Below, piece after piece: positions 1-5,899 of a DNA stretch of 14,666 bases. Position 1 is the stretch's first letter. Each line of letters begins with the position of its first letter. The notes beneath the pieces are model-generated. The model was not told where the DNA came from. It saw only the letters and a program-made list of their open reading frames with translations, and made no database searches. The position numbers were made by a program, and so were the translations under genes. This DNA comes from a bacterium (GTDB lineage: Bacteria > Bacillota > Clostridia > Oscillospirales > Acutalibacteraceae), in assembly GCA_020626545.1 (NCBI GenBank), contig JAHKZS010000049.1:1-14666 (forward strand), given 5' to 3'.

Positions 1-14
1 CAACTATCCTCCTG

Positions 15-43
15 TTGACTTACATAATTTACTGTGCTATACT
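15..43 (+). promoter_or_regulatory. Sigma-A promoter of the Fur-family/znuA operon
   Basis: A -35 hexamer TTGACT (15-20) and a -10 hexamer TATACT (38-43) are separated by exactly 17 bp. A TG dinucleotide one base before the -10 (35-36) makes it an extended -10. The start of transcription would fall near 50, inside the inverted repeat at 44-66, so a bound repressor would block initiation directly. The elements are seen; their activity is inferred. Confidence 0.75.
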
Positions 44-66
44 AATTTGCGAACGAGTCGCAAATT
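44..66. promoter_or_regulatory. Palindromic operator, probable autoregulatory Fur/Zur-family site
   Basis: This is a perfect 9-bp inverted repeat, AATTTGCGA (44-52) and TCGCAAATT (58-66), with a 5-base centre. It starts directly after the -10 hexamer and ends just before the ribosome binding site (GAGGTG, 67-72) of the regulator gene. Fur-family repressors bind A/T-flanked palindromes over promoters and often control their own operon, so this is the best candidate for the binding site of the product encoded at 78-467. The palindrome is seen; the identity of the bound protein is inferred. Confidence 0.6.
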
Positions 67-77
67 GAGGTGAAAAT

Positions 78-467
78 ATGCCTAAATATATTACAAAACA
101 GCGAAAGCTTCTGACCGAATATCTCTCGCGTCATACCGACGAGAGCCTGTCGGCGAACCGAATCGCCGAGGCGCTGTGCGATAAAATCAGCAAAAGCGCG
201 GTTTACCGCAACCTGTCCGATATGGAAGCCGAGGGCAAGCTCAGGCGTGTAGCGGCTAACGGCTCCAGAGAGGTTATTTATCAGTATGTTGACGAGGAAA
301 AGTGTCACGACTGCCTGCATTTAAGCTGTAAAAAATGCGGAAAAACTTACCATATGAACTGCGCCGTCGCCGAGAATATTATAAAAGATATATCCGACAA
401 CGAGTTGTTCGATATTGATAAGGAAAAAACCGTGCTGTACGGAATTTGTAAGGATTGTAAAGAATGA
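78..467 (+). CDS. Fur-family metalloregulator, probably zinc-responsive (Zur-like)
   Basis: This 129-residue protein has the usual Fur-family length and layout. Residues 5-70 form a winged helix with the recognition-helix signature SAVYRNLSDMEAEGKL at 40-55. Residues 75-129 form the dimerisation and metal domain, containing HDCLHLxCxxCG (77-88) and a second C-x2-C pair at 124 and 127. In this family the two CxxC pairs hold a structural zinc, and His77, His81 and His92 are likely regulatory metal ligands. The start is fixed by GAGGTG five bases before the ATG. The stop overlaps the next start (ATGA), so the gene is translationally coupled to a zinc-type binding lipoprotein, which is why zinc is favoured over iron or peroxide sensing. 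Autoregulation through the 44-66 palindrome is likely. The metal specificity cannot be proven from sequence; a Fur or PerR paralogue remains possible. Confidence 0.88.
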   Translation: MPKYITKQRKLLTEYLSRHTDESLSANRIAEALCDKISKSAVYRNLSDMEAEGKLRRVAANGSREVIYQYVDEEKCHDCLHLSCKKCGKTYHMNCAVAENIIKDISDNELFDIDKEKTVLYGICKDCKE

Positions 468-1399
468 AAAGAATTCTTTTAATATGTCTGAGCGCGCTGA
501 TACTCGTGACCGCGGCGTCGGGATGTTCCGCGAAATCGGATAAAGGAAACAAGCTGAATATAGTGACTACGATTTTCCCGATTTACGATTGGACTAAGGA
601 GATAGCGGGCGGTAAAGCCGACGTGAATCCGCTCGTTGACGACGGAGTTGATATGCACAGCTTCCAGCCCTCCGCCGAGGATATTGTTAAAATCTCGAGC
701 TGCGATGTGTTTATCTATGTCGGCGGTGAATCCGACAGCTGGGTGGACGACGCTCTAAAGGAAAAGGTCAATAAGGATATGACCGTTATAAACCTGCTCG
801 ATGTGCTGGGCGATTCGGCTAAGGAAGAAAAGGCTGTCGAGGGTATGGAACCCGAGAAATCCGGCAACGATTCCCCCGAAACCGACGAGCATATCTGGCT
901 CTCGCTTAAAAACGCGAAAGTTCTCTGCGCGCGTATCTCCGAAAAGCTCGGTAAAATAGATTCCGCTAATAAAAAGACCTACGAGAAAAACGCCTCGGCG
1001 TATTCGAAAAAGCTCGATACCCTCGATAAATCTTACGAAAAAGCGGTAAAAGCTTCCGATAAGAAAACCGTGGTTTTCGGCGACAGATTTCCGTTTATGT
1101 ATCTCGCGGAGGATTACGGAATAAAGTATTACGCGGCGTTTAAGGGTTGCTCCGCCGAGACCGAGGCGAGCTTTAACACGATAGCGTTCCTCGCAGATAA
1201 GGTGGATAAAAATAATCTAAAGGCGGTTTTTAAGATAGAAACTTCCGACGGCAAAATCGCCGAAACGATTATATCCAATACGAAATCGAAAAATCAGAAA
1301 ATCTTAACCCTGGATTCAATGCAGTCGAAAACCGATTCCAAGTCGTCCTACGTTTCGGTTATGACGGATAATTTAAATGTTTTAAAACAGGGTTTATAA
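464..1399 (+). CDS. Metal ABC transporter substrate-binding lipoprotein (ZnuA/TroA family)
   Basis: This is a 311-residue lipoprotein. Its signal peptide ends in the lipobox AASGC, with Cys21 as the lipidated residue, so it would sit on the outer face of the membrane and deliver a metal, most likely Zn(II), to an ABC permease. Family landmarks are VTTIFPIYDWTKEIAG (34-49), DMHSFQPSAEDI (63-74) with His65, DEHIWLSLKNAK (141-152) with His143, and DRFPFMYLAEDYGIKYY (207-223), where Asp207 stands at the position that is commonly a third metal-binding His. That DRFPF form is also known in clostridial members, so it is probably a variant rather than a defect. The loop at 115-140 is acidic instead of histidine-rich. 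It overlaps the regulator by 4 bp. Cognate permease and ATPase genes are absent here; a terminator follows directly, so they must lie elsewhere. Confidence 0.9.
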   Translation: MKRILLICLSALILVTAASGCSAKSDKGNKLNIVTTIFPIYDWTKEIAGGKADVNPLVDDGVDMHSFQPSAEDIVKISSCDVFIYVGGESDSWVDDALKEKVNKDMTVINLLDVLGDSAKEEKAVEGMEPEKSGNDSPETDEHIWLSLKNAKVLCARISEKLGKIDSANKKTYEKNASAYSKKLDTLDKSYEKAVKASDKKTVVFGDRFPFMYLAEDYGIKYYAAFKGCSAETEASFNTIAFLADKVDKNNLKAVFKIETSDGKIAETIISNTKSKNQKILTLDSMQSKTDSKSSYVSVMTDNLNVLKQGL

Positions 1400-1406
1400 T
1401 AGTATA

Positions 1407-1438
1407 GCGGGTGAGCGTTTTGCTTGCCCGGCTTTTTT
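1407..1438 (+). terminator. Intrinsic terminator after the znuA-like gene
   Basis: A 9-bp stem (1408-1416 with 1422-1430, two wobble pairs) has a GTTTT loop and is followed by a run of six T (1433-1438). It begins eight bases after the stop codon and closes the metal operon. Confidence 0.75.
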
Positions 1439-1444
1439 ATTTTA

Positions 1445-1507
1445 GGGCTAAGGGCTAAGGGCTAAGGGCAAAGGGCTAAGGGCAAAGGGCTAAGGGCAAA
1501 GGGCAAA
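1445..1507. repeat. Heptanucleotide tandem array GGGC(T/A)AA, nine units
   Basis: There are nine contiguous 7-bp units with no interruption: GGGCTAA three times, then GGGCAAA, GGGCTAA, GGGCAAA, GGGCTAA and GGGCAAA twice. Only the fifth position varies (T or A). The array starts seven bases after the T-run of the preceding terminator. The function is unknown. Confidence 0.95.
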
Positions 1508-1520
1508 GGTAGCGTTGCGA

Positions 1521-1536
1521 CCGCCGCCTGCGGCGG
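1521..1536. repeat. Short GC-rich hairpin
   Basis: CCGCCG (1521-1526) pairs with CGGCGG (1531-1536) around CCTG. A GTAG tetranucleotide lies eight bases before it (1509-1512), as in REP elements, but the framework differs from the two REP-like copies downstream. A second short hairpin follows at 1581-1595 (CGCGCT, CTT, AGCGCG). Confidence 0.6.
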
Positions 1537-1658
1537 ATAAAGGGAGCAAAAGCGCTGCGCAAAATAAGGAGTATGGCGAGCGCGCTCTTAGCGCGAGACA
1601 GACGACTATATTTTGGGCTGGACATTACTTTAAATAATATCAATGTTACCTTAACACC

Positions 1659-1689
1659 GTAGGGAACACCCTCTGCGGTGTTCCGAGGC
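1659..1689 (+). repeat. REP-like palindrome with 5' GTAG, copy 1
   Basis: This 31-nt element reads GTAGGGAAC, 12 variable bases, then GTTCCGAGGC. The stem GGAACACC (1663-1670) with GGTGTTCC (1677-1684) sits directly on a GTAG foot at 1659-1662. Repetitive extragenic palindromes mobilised by RAYT (REP-associated tyrosine transposase) enzymes carry GTAG or GGAG at this position. A second copy lies in inverted orientation at 1793-1823, so this is a real repeat and not a chance hairpin. No RAYT gene is in the window. Confidence 0.7.
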
Positions 1690-1716
1690 ATCTATATTAA
1701 CGTATTTGCACTATCC

Positions 1717-1765
1717 TTTCGCCAAAGGCGAAACGGTACACGTCTACCGTTTTGCTATCGCAAAA
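1717..1765. repeat. Chain of three overlapping hairpins
   Basis: Three perfect inverted repeats share their arms. TTTCGCC/GGCGAAA occupies 1717-1733, AAACGGTA/TACCGTTT occupies 1731-1752, and TTTTGC/GCAAAA occupies 1750-1765. The 3' arm of each overlaps the 5' arm of the next by three bases, so neighbouring hairpins compete at their bases. The segment lies between the two REP-like copies. Its function is unknown. Confidence 0.75.
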
Positions 1766-1792
1766 GGAAAACTCGCCGTTAACAGTGAACTC

Positions 1793-1823
1793 GGCTCGGA
1801 ACGGCACGGAGACCGTTCCCTAC
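1793..1823 (-). repeat. REP-like palindrome with 5' GTAG, copy 2 (inverted)
   Basis: Read on the minus strand this is GTAGGGAAC, 12 variable bases, then GTTCCGAGCC. It matches copy 1 at 18 of 19 framework positions and has the same spacing. The inner stem has changed on both sides (GG/CC here, ACC/GGT in copy 1), so pairing is kept. The copies face each other across 103 bp, like the paired units of a bacterial interspersed mosaic element or the ends of a small inverted-repeat element. Confidence 0.7.
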
Positions 1824-1838
1824 TATTTATTAAAGATT

Positions 1839-1859
1839 AGGATATAGGATGTAGGATGT
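1839..1859. repeat. Heptanucleotide tandem array AGGAT(A/G)T, three units
   Basis: Three contiguous 7-bp units: AGGATAT, AGGATGT, AGGATGT. It is the second of three arrays with the same 7-bp period and an unrelated sequence. Confidence 0.8.
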
Positions 1860-1865
1860 AGTGTA

Positions 1866-1907
1866 ATTGTCCATTGTCCATTGTCCATTGTCCATTGTCA
1901 ATTGTTA
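1866..1907. repeat. Heptanucleotide tandem array ATTGTCC, six units
   Basis: There are four identical ATTGTCC units, then ATTGTCA and ATTGTTA. The degenerate units are on the side nearest the pilus promoter. The array ends about 40 bp before the -35 hexamer. Confidence 0.9.
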
Positions 1908-1935
1908 AACAATCGTGACGAACGGTTTACAATTT

Positions 1936-1975
1936 TGTCAAAGTAATTGACAGGGAATTTATATAATAGTATAAT
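1936..1975 (+). promoter_or_regulatory. Perfect-consensus sigma-A promoter of the pilus operon
   Basis: TTGACA (1947-1952) and TATAAT (1970-1975) are separated by 17 bp, an exact match to the sigma-A consensus, giving a start near 1982. The -35 hexamer is the right arm of an inverted repeat TGTCAA (1936-1941), AGTAA, TTGACA, which could be an operator that masks the -35. A second TATAAT at 1962-1967 has no -35 at usable spacing. Strength and regulation are inferred. Confidence 0.85.
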
Positions 1976-1981
1976 TCATAG

Positions 1982-2097
1982 TGGAATAATTGCGTTTAAT
2001 CGCACTCTCGGTCACGTGCATGGCTGTATCCGAATGTTTTTATTCGGAAAGAAAATATGCGGGAAATGCACGCTCTCGCGGAAAGGAAATACGCTAT
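1982..2097 (+). promoter_or_regulatory. Structured 5' leader of the pilus operon
   Basis: The untranslated leader of about 116 bases can fold into a nested structure. An outer 7-bp stem, CGTGCAT (2015-2021) with ATGCACG (2066-2072), encloses a hairpin TCCGAAT (2029-2035) with ATTCGGA (2042-2048) and a T-rich loop. The Shine-Dalgarno AAAGGA (2082-2087) lies ten bases past the outer stem. No riboswitch family was recognised. The stems are seen; a regulatory role is inferred. Confidence 0.45.
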
Positions 2098-5000
2098 ATG
2101 AGAAATTTAAATCATTTAGCAAAGGGTACAAGCTTTTTCGTAAAATTCGGTTCTGTAGTTCTCTCGGGTTTAATCGCGGCGACTGTATTTACGAGCCTGA
2201 CGCTTCCGAGCGAGCCTGTTAAGGCGGCTAAGGTTAAAACCGTTAAGACAAGCGCCTCGAGCGGCGCCGACTATACCGTAAATACTATCGGAAATACCCG
2301 AAGCGACATCTACTGGAACAACGCTACTTATTTCGATTATCTCAGCGATACCGAGATTTCTAAGGGCTGGCTCAACGCCGACCAATCCGGTACGGGCTTT
2401 AACGGCTCGTCTGACGACTGGTATCCGTTTAAGAGCTTAAACTCTACTATCAGCTCTATCGCGGGAAGTAACTCCGCTTGGTCTAAGCCTCTGTATTTCG
2501 GTAACTACTGTAATACGAACGGTTCTTATGACTCAAGCACTCACAACGGCGTTACAAGTTTGAGCGGCGTTACTAAGGATAATATCTTTAATTCCTTTAT
2601 CACTCCGCAGGTTAACCGATTCAATTACGCGGCTAATAACTCGAACGGACTTAGTAATCTGCACCAGAGCTATCCGAACCTTATGCAGAACAGTCTTACT
2701 AATTCTAACCTTATGGCGACATCCTCTCTGCCCGCGCCTTACTTTAACGCGTCGGCTTTAGGAAATAAGGTGAGAACTGTAGACAGCTTCTTCCCGTTCA
2801 GAACGACTAAGAGTAAGGGCGGTACGGGTAAAACTACCTACTACGAGTTTAACTCCAACGACGCTACCGATAACGTTTACTTTACCTGGGCTTCTACGGG
2901 AGCCGGCGGTACTAACGATTTAGTTAAACCGACTAAGGTAAACTACGGCGCGGGTAAAACCTACGGCGTAGAGGACGGACTTAAATACTTTATGAACCCC
3001 GACGACGTTTATAACGAGACGGGTACTGCTTATAAGAATAATAAGTACTACGGTATTTTCCCGTTTAATAACCGTAAGAGTAACGGCGACAGCAGAACTT
3101 CCGCCTATAACACTCGTTATATTTACGCGAGCAAGGGCGATACCGGCTGGAGCGATATTTACTGTTACTTCTTCGATAACAGCGGTAACGCTGTCGGAAA
3201 CTCTTTCCCCGGAACTAAGATGGAAGCTTACTTCGAGGGCGGTGATAACCGCAGGATTAAGATTCCCGACGGAGCGACTAAGTTTATTCTCAGCAACGGT
3301 ACAAGCGGCGGTATGAACCAGACCGGTGATATTTCCGACTTAAGCTGGGGCGCTTACTCGCTTGAGGGCTCGACTAAGTACGTTTATCTCAGTAAGGATA
3401 ATGTGGGCTGGTCTGACGGCGATACTAAGTGTTATTTCTTTAACGACAGCGGCGCTGTCGGTAACGGCTGGCCGGGATATACAATGCAGAGCTACGACGG
3501 CACTTCTAATGTACGTGTAGCGGTTCCCGCGGGAGCTACGCACTGTATCTTCAGTCAGAACGGTAATAACCAGACCGCTAACGTTGACTTACGCAATACG
3601 AATTGCGCTTATTGGCTCGGAAATGACAGAAGCGTTCACCAGTGGACTGACGCTCCCTCGGACGCGGGTATATCTTCCTCGTCTTTAAGCGTTAAGAACT
3701 GGGATTCAAAACCCAGCGACGCGGGTAAGGCTTCTCCGGGTAATGAAGCGCTCGACTACGGCTTCGGTATCAGAATGGATATGAAGTTCAGAGTACCGAG
3801 CGGCGGTTACGACGACGATAATAAGCCTGTTGAGTTCAACTACTCGGGAGACGACGACCTTTGGGTTTATATTACCGACAGAAACGGAAACTCGAAGCTT
3901 GTACTCGACCTCGGCGGTAACCATAAAAAAGCCGAGGGTAAAATCAGCTTCGTTCCGAAATCGACCAACGGTTCCGTCGCGACCTGTACATCCACGGCGA
4001 ATAACGCCTACGGTATAGGAGAGCAAAAGACTGACTTTACGTTCGACTATTCCCAGACCTACACGATGTCCATTTTCTATATGGAGAGAGGTATGTTCGA
4101 GAGTAACTGTAAAATGTCTTTCTCGCTGACTCTCCCCGAGAACAACGTTCTCGTCGATAAAACCGTAGATACCGCCGATGTAAACAGCGGTTTAGCTTCT
4201 TCTTCAAGATTTAAGTCGCTTGTTTCAGACGAAAAGTTCGACTTTACGGCGTACCAGAACGATACCGCTAAAACGGATACAGAGTACTCGCTCACCGATT
4301 CGGTAAGCGGTATTACAGACGGTCTAAAGACCGACGCCTCAAGCGGTGTATTCGAGCTTAAGGATAAACAGTCCGCCGACTTCCCGAACAAGTTTACCTC
4401 GGGAGCGAACGTTTACGTTAAGGAGGCTTACGACTCCTCTAATAAGCTCAGCTACGATACCGCGTGGACTGTTAAGGATGTTGTAAATAACAACACCGTT
4501 CTCGGTTCGACAAGCTCGCTTTCGGGCGCGGATAAACAGACCTACGCTATGAGGACTAAAAACTATCCGCTTATTGACTCTACCGCGGGAGCTGATGTCG
4601 GCGACTACGCGGAGCTTCAGTACAGCTTTGAGAACTCGGTAAAAACCGCTCCGCTCTCCATTACTAAAACAGTAAAGGATTATAAGGGCAACGATATTAC
4701 CTCGACCTCGGAGCTTAAAAACGATACCTTTGACGCTACGGTCGAAATCGACCTAAAGGACGGCGGCGGCTTTAAGACCTATGACCTCGCCTATACAGAT
4801 ACCGACGGTAACTCGGGCAGCGGCTCAACCGTTACTCTGAAACACGGCAGAACCGTTACTATCGAGGGTATCCCGATAGGCGCTGATTACAAGGTAACCG
4901 AAACCGTACCCGCTAAGTATACGAACGACAGTAATGTCTATACGGGTACAATTACCTCGGCGGGTAAAACCGTAAGCTTCGTTAATACCGAAAAAGGCCC

Positions 5001-5874
5001 CGACAGCACCACGGCTGTTATCAAGGCTAAGAAGTCCTTTAAGGACGATAAGGGTAATGACGTAAGCTTTACCGACGGTTCGTTTGAGTTCGAGCTTTAC
5101 AGAGGTACTTCTATTATTCAGACTAAGTCCGTTAGCGGTTCCTCTAAGGAAGCGTCTTTCGACGCGATAACCTATACAGACGTAGGAACTCACTCCTATA
5201 CTATTAAGGAAAAACAGCAGTCGGGCGACGGTATGATTACTTACGATACTAAGTCGTACGATGTAACAGTTAATGTTACCAAGAGCGGAAGCAATCTTTC
5301 CGCGGCGGTAAGCTACAGCGGTACAACTTCCGCGTCCACACCGCCTACCTTTAACAACATAGTTAAGACAGGCTCGGTTGTAATTAACAAGAGCAACCAG
5401 GCGGGCGGAAAGCTTAAGGACGTAACGTTTACCGTTTATAAGGTTAGTAAGGCAACCGCCGACGCTAACTCGTCCTACGATACCGTAACCTCTACGGGTA
5501 CAGTAGTGGACGATTACGTAACTGATACCGACGGTAAGGTAACTGTAAGCGGACTTCCTGTTTATAACAACAACAGTTATAATTCGGACAGCCCCTCTTA
5601 CCAGTATTACGCGCTGCTCGAAAAATCCACGGGCGATAGTAACTATCGTCTTAACCGTGTTGTAAACTACTTCTGTTTCGATAACTCGAATGATTTAACC
5701 AGAACCTACAGCTACTTAAACGGCCATCTCAGAAACCCGAAAACCGCGGGCGACGGAGTTTTAGCCGTAGTTAAGACAGGCTTGCTGTTTATCTGTTTAT
5801 CGGGACTTAGTTTACTTGTTTATTTTGTAATTAAACGCCCAAGAAAAAAGAAACTCGCTCATTTAAGAGCTTAA
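2098..5874 (+). CDS. Large pilus-associated surface adhesin: fibro-slime domain, two CBM26-like modules, isopeptide pilin domains, NPKTA sorting signal
   Basis: This is a 1258-residue cell-wall protein. The ATG at 2098 (AAAGGA ten bases upstream) gives a normal signal peptide with its hydrophobic core at 14-36; the frame stays open upstream to a TTG at 1990 but that would bury the signal. A fibro-slime domain seems split: YFDYLSD (78-84) and FFPF (231-234) belong to its first part, and SGDDDLWVYI (583-592), LVLDLGGNH (601-609) and FYMERGMFESN (660-670) to its second. Between them are two homologous modules (340-412 and 427-498) with aromatic, GWSD, CYFF, PG-x2-M and N-Q-T motifs like starch-binding CBM26. 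Stalk domains follow: about 682-850, a DUF5979-like domain at 851-965, a streptococcal-pilin-type isopeptide domain at 972-1090, and a Cna-B domain at 1091-1210. The C-terminus is a sorting signal: NPKTA (1213-1217), a hydrophobic helix, then RPRKKK. A tip or wall-anchored adhesin role is inferred. Confidence 0.85.
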   Translation: MRNLNHLAKGTSFFVKFGSVVLSGLIAATVFTSLTLPSEPVKAAKVKTVKTSASSGADYTVNTIGNTRSDIYWNNATYFDYLSDTEISKGWLNADQSGTGFNGSSDDWYPFKSLNSTISSIAGSNSAWSKPLYFGNYCNTNGSYDSSTHNGVTSLSGVTKDNIFNSFITPQVNRFNYAANNSNGLSNLHQSYPNLMQNSLTNSNLMATSSLPAPYFNASALGNKVRTVDSFFPFRTTKSKGGTGKTTYYEFNSNDATDNVYFTWASTGAGGTNDLVKPTKVNYGAGKTYGVEDGLKYFMNPDDVYNETGTAYKNNKYYGIFPFNNRKSNGDSRTSAYNTRYIYASKGDTGWSDIYCYFFDNSGNAVGNSFPGTKMEAYFEGGDNRRIKIPDGATKFILSNGTSGGMNQTGDISDLSWGAYSLEGSTKYVYLSKDNVGWSDGDTKCYFFNDSGAVGNGWPGYTMQSYDGTSNVRVAVPAGATHCIFSQNGNNQTANVDLRNTNCAYWLGNDRSVHQWTDAPSDAGISSSSLSVKNWDSKPSDAGKASPGNEALDYGFGIRMDMKFRVPSGGYDDDNKPVEFNYSGDDDLWVYITDRNGNSKLVLDLGGNHKKAEGKISFVPKSTNGSVATCTSTANNAYGIGEQKTDFTFDYSQTYTMSIFYMERGMFESNCKMSFSLTLPENNVLVDKTVDTADVNSGLASSSRFKSLVSDEKFDFTAYQNDTAKTDTEYSLTDSVSGITDGLKTDASSGVFELKDKQSADFPNKFTSGANVYVKEAYDSSNKLSYDTAWTVKDVVNNNTVLGSTSSLSGADKQTYAMRTKNYPLIDSTAGADVGDYAELQYSFENSVKTAPLSITKTVKDYKGNDITSTSELKNDTFDATVEIDLKDGGGFKTYDLAYTDTDGNSGSGSTVTLKHGRTVTIEGIPIGADYKVTETVPAKYTNDSNVYTGTITSAGKTVSFVNTEKGPDSTTAVIKAKKSFKDDKGNDVSFTDGSFEFELYRGTSIIQTKSVSGSSKEASFDAITYTDVGTHSYTIKEKQQSGDGMITYDTKSYDVTVNVTKSGSNLSAAVSYSGTTSASTPPTFNNIVKTGSVVINKSNQAGGKLKDVTFTVYKVSKATADANSSYDTVTSTGTVVDDYVTDTDGKVTVSGLPVYNNNSYNSDSPSYQYYALLEKSTGDSNYRLNRVVNYFCFDNSNDLTRTYSYLNGHLRNPKTAGDGVLAVVKTGLLFICLSGLSLLVYFVIKRPRKKKLAHLRA

Positions 5875-5899
5875 AATAATTAAAAGGAGATTATGAAAA

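Larger units (their letters stand above)
1439..1935. other. Gene-free intergenic repeat island
   Basis: This stretch of about 500 bases holds no credible gene. A minus-strand open frame of 71 codons crosses it, but it is built from repeats and has no recognisable product. The content is three heptanucleotide tandem arrays (1445-1507, 1839-1859, 1866-1907), two inverted REP-like palindromes (1659-1689 and 1793-1823), and several further perfect small hairpins: 1521-1536, 1581-1595, 1717-1733, 1731-1752 and 1750-1765. It separates the metal operon from the pilus operon promoter. An imperfect inverted repeat, TTGTTAAAC (1902-1910) with GTTTACAA (1925-1932), lies at its right edge just upstream of that promoter. 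Confidence 0.8.

Noticed and set aside
1476..1691. Minus-strand open frame of 71 codons in the repeat island
   Set aside because: It is made of heptamer and palindrome repeats, lacks a ribosome binding site and encodes no recognisable domain.
1445..1907. CRISPR array or telomere-like repeat
   Set aside because: The 7-bp units are contiguous with no spacers and there are no cas genes; the pattern is a simple tandem repeat inside a chromosome-like gene context.
1990..2097. Upstream in-frame TTG start that would extend the adhesin by 36 residues
   Set aside because: It lies only about eight bases after the predicted transcription start, has no ribosome binding site, and would place a hydrophilic segment before the signal peptide. 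The ATG at 2098 has AAAGGA at usable spacing.
1982..2097. Cyclic-di-GMP riboswitch controlling the pilus operon
   Set aside because: Such switches are known before some clostridial pilus genes, but no conserved GEMM-type core or tetraloop-receptor pattern could be seen.
1947..2222. 91-codon + strand open frame over the promoter and leader
   Set aside because: It starts in the -35 region upstream of the predicted transcript start and overlaps the adhesin signal peptide in another frame.
5734..5748. NPKTA as evidence of an iron-uptake (class B) sortase system
   Set aside because: Class B motifs are N-P-x-T-N-like, but there are no NEAT domains or heme genes, and the second sortase does not clearly fit class B.
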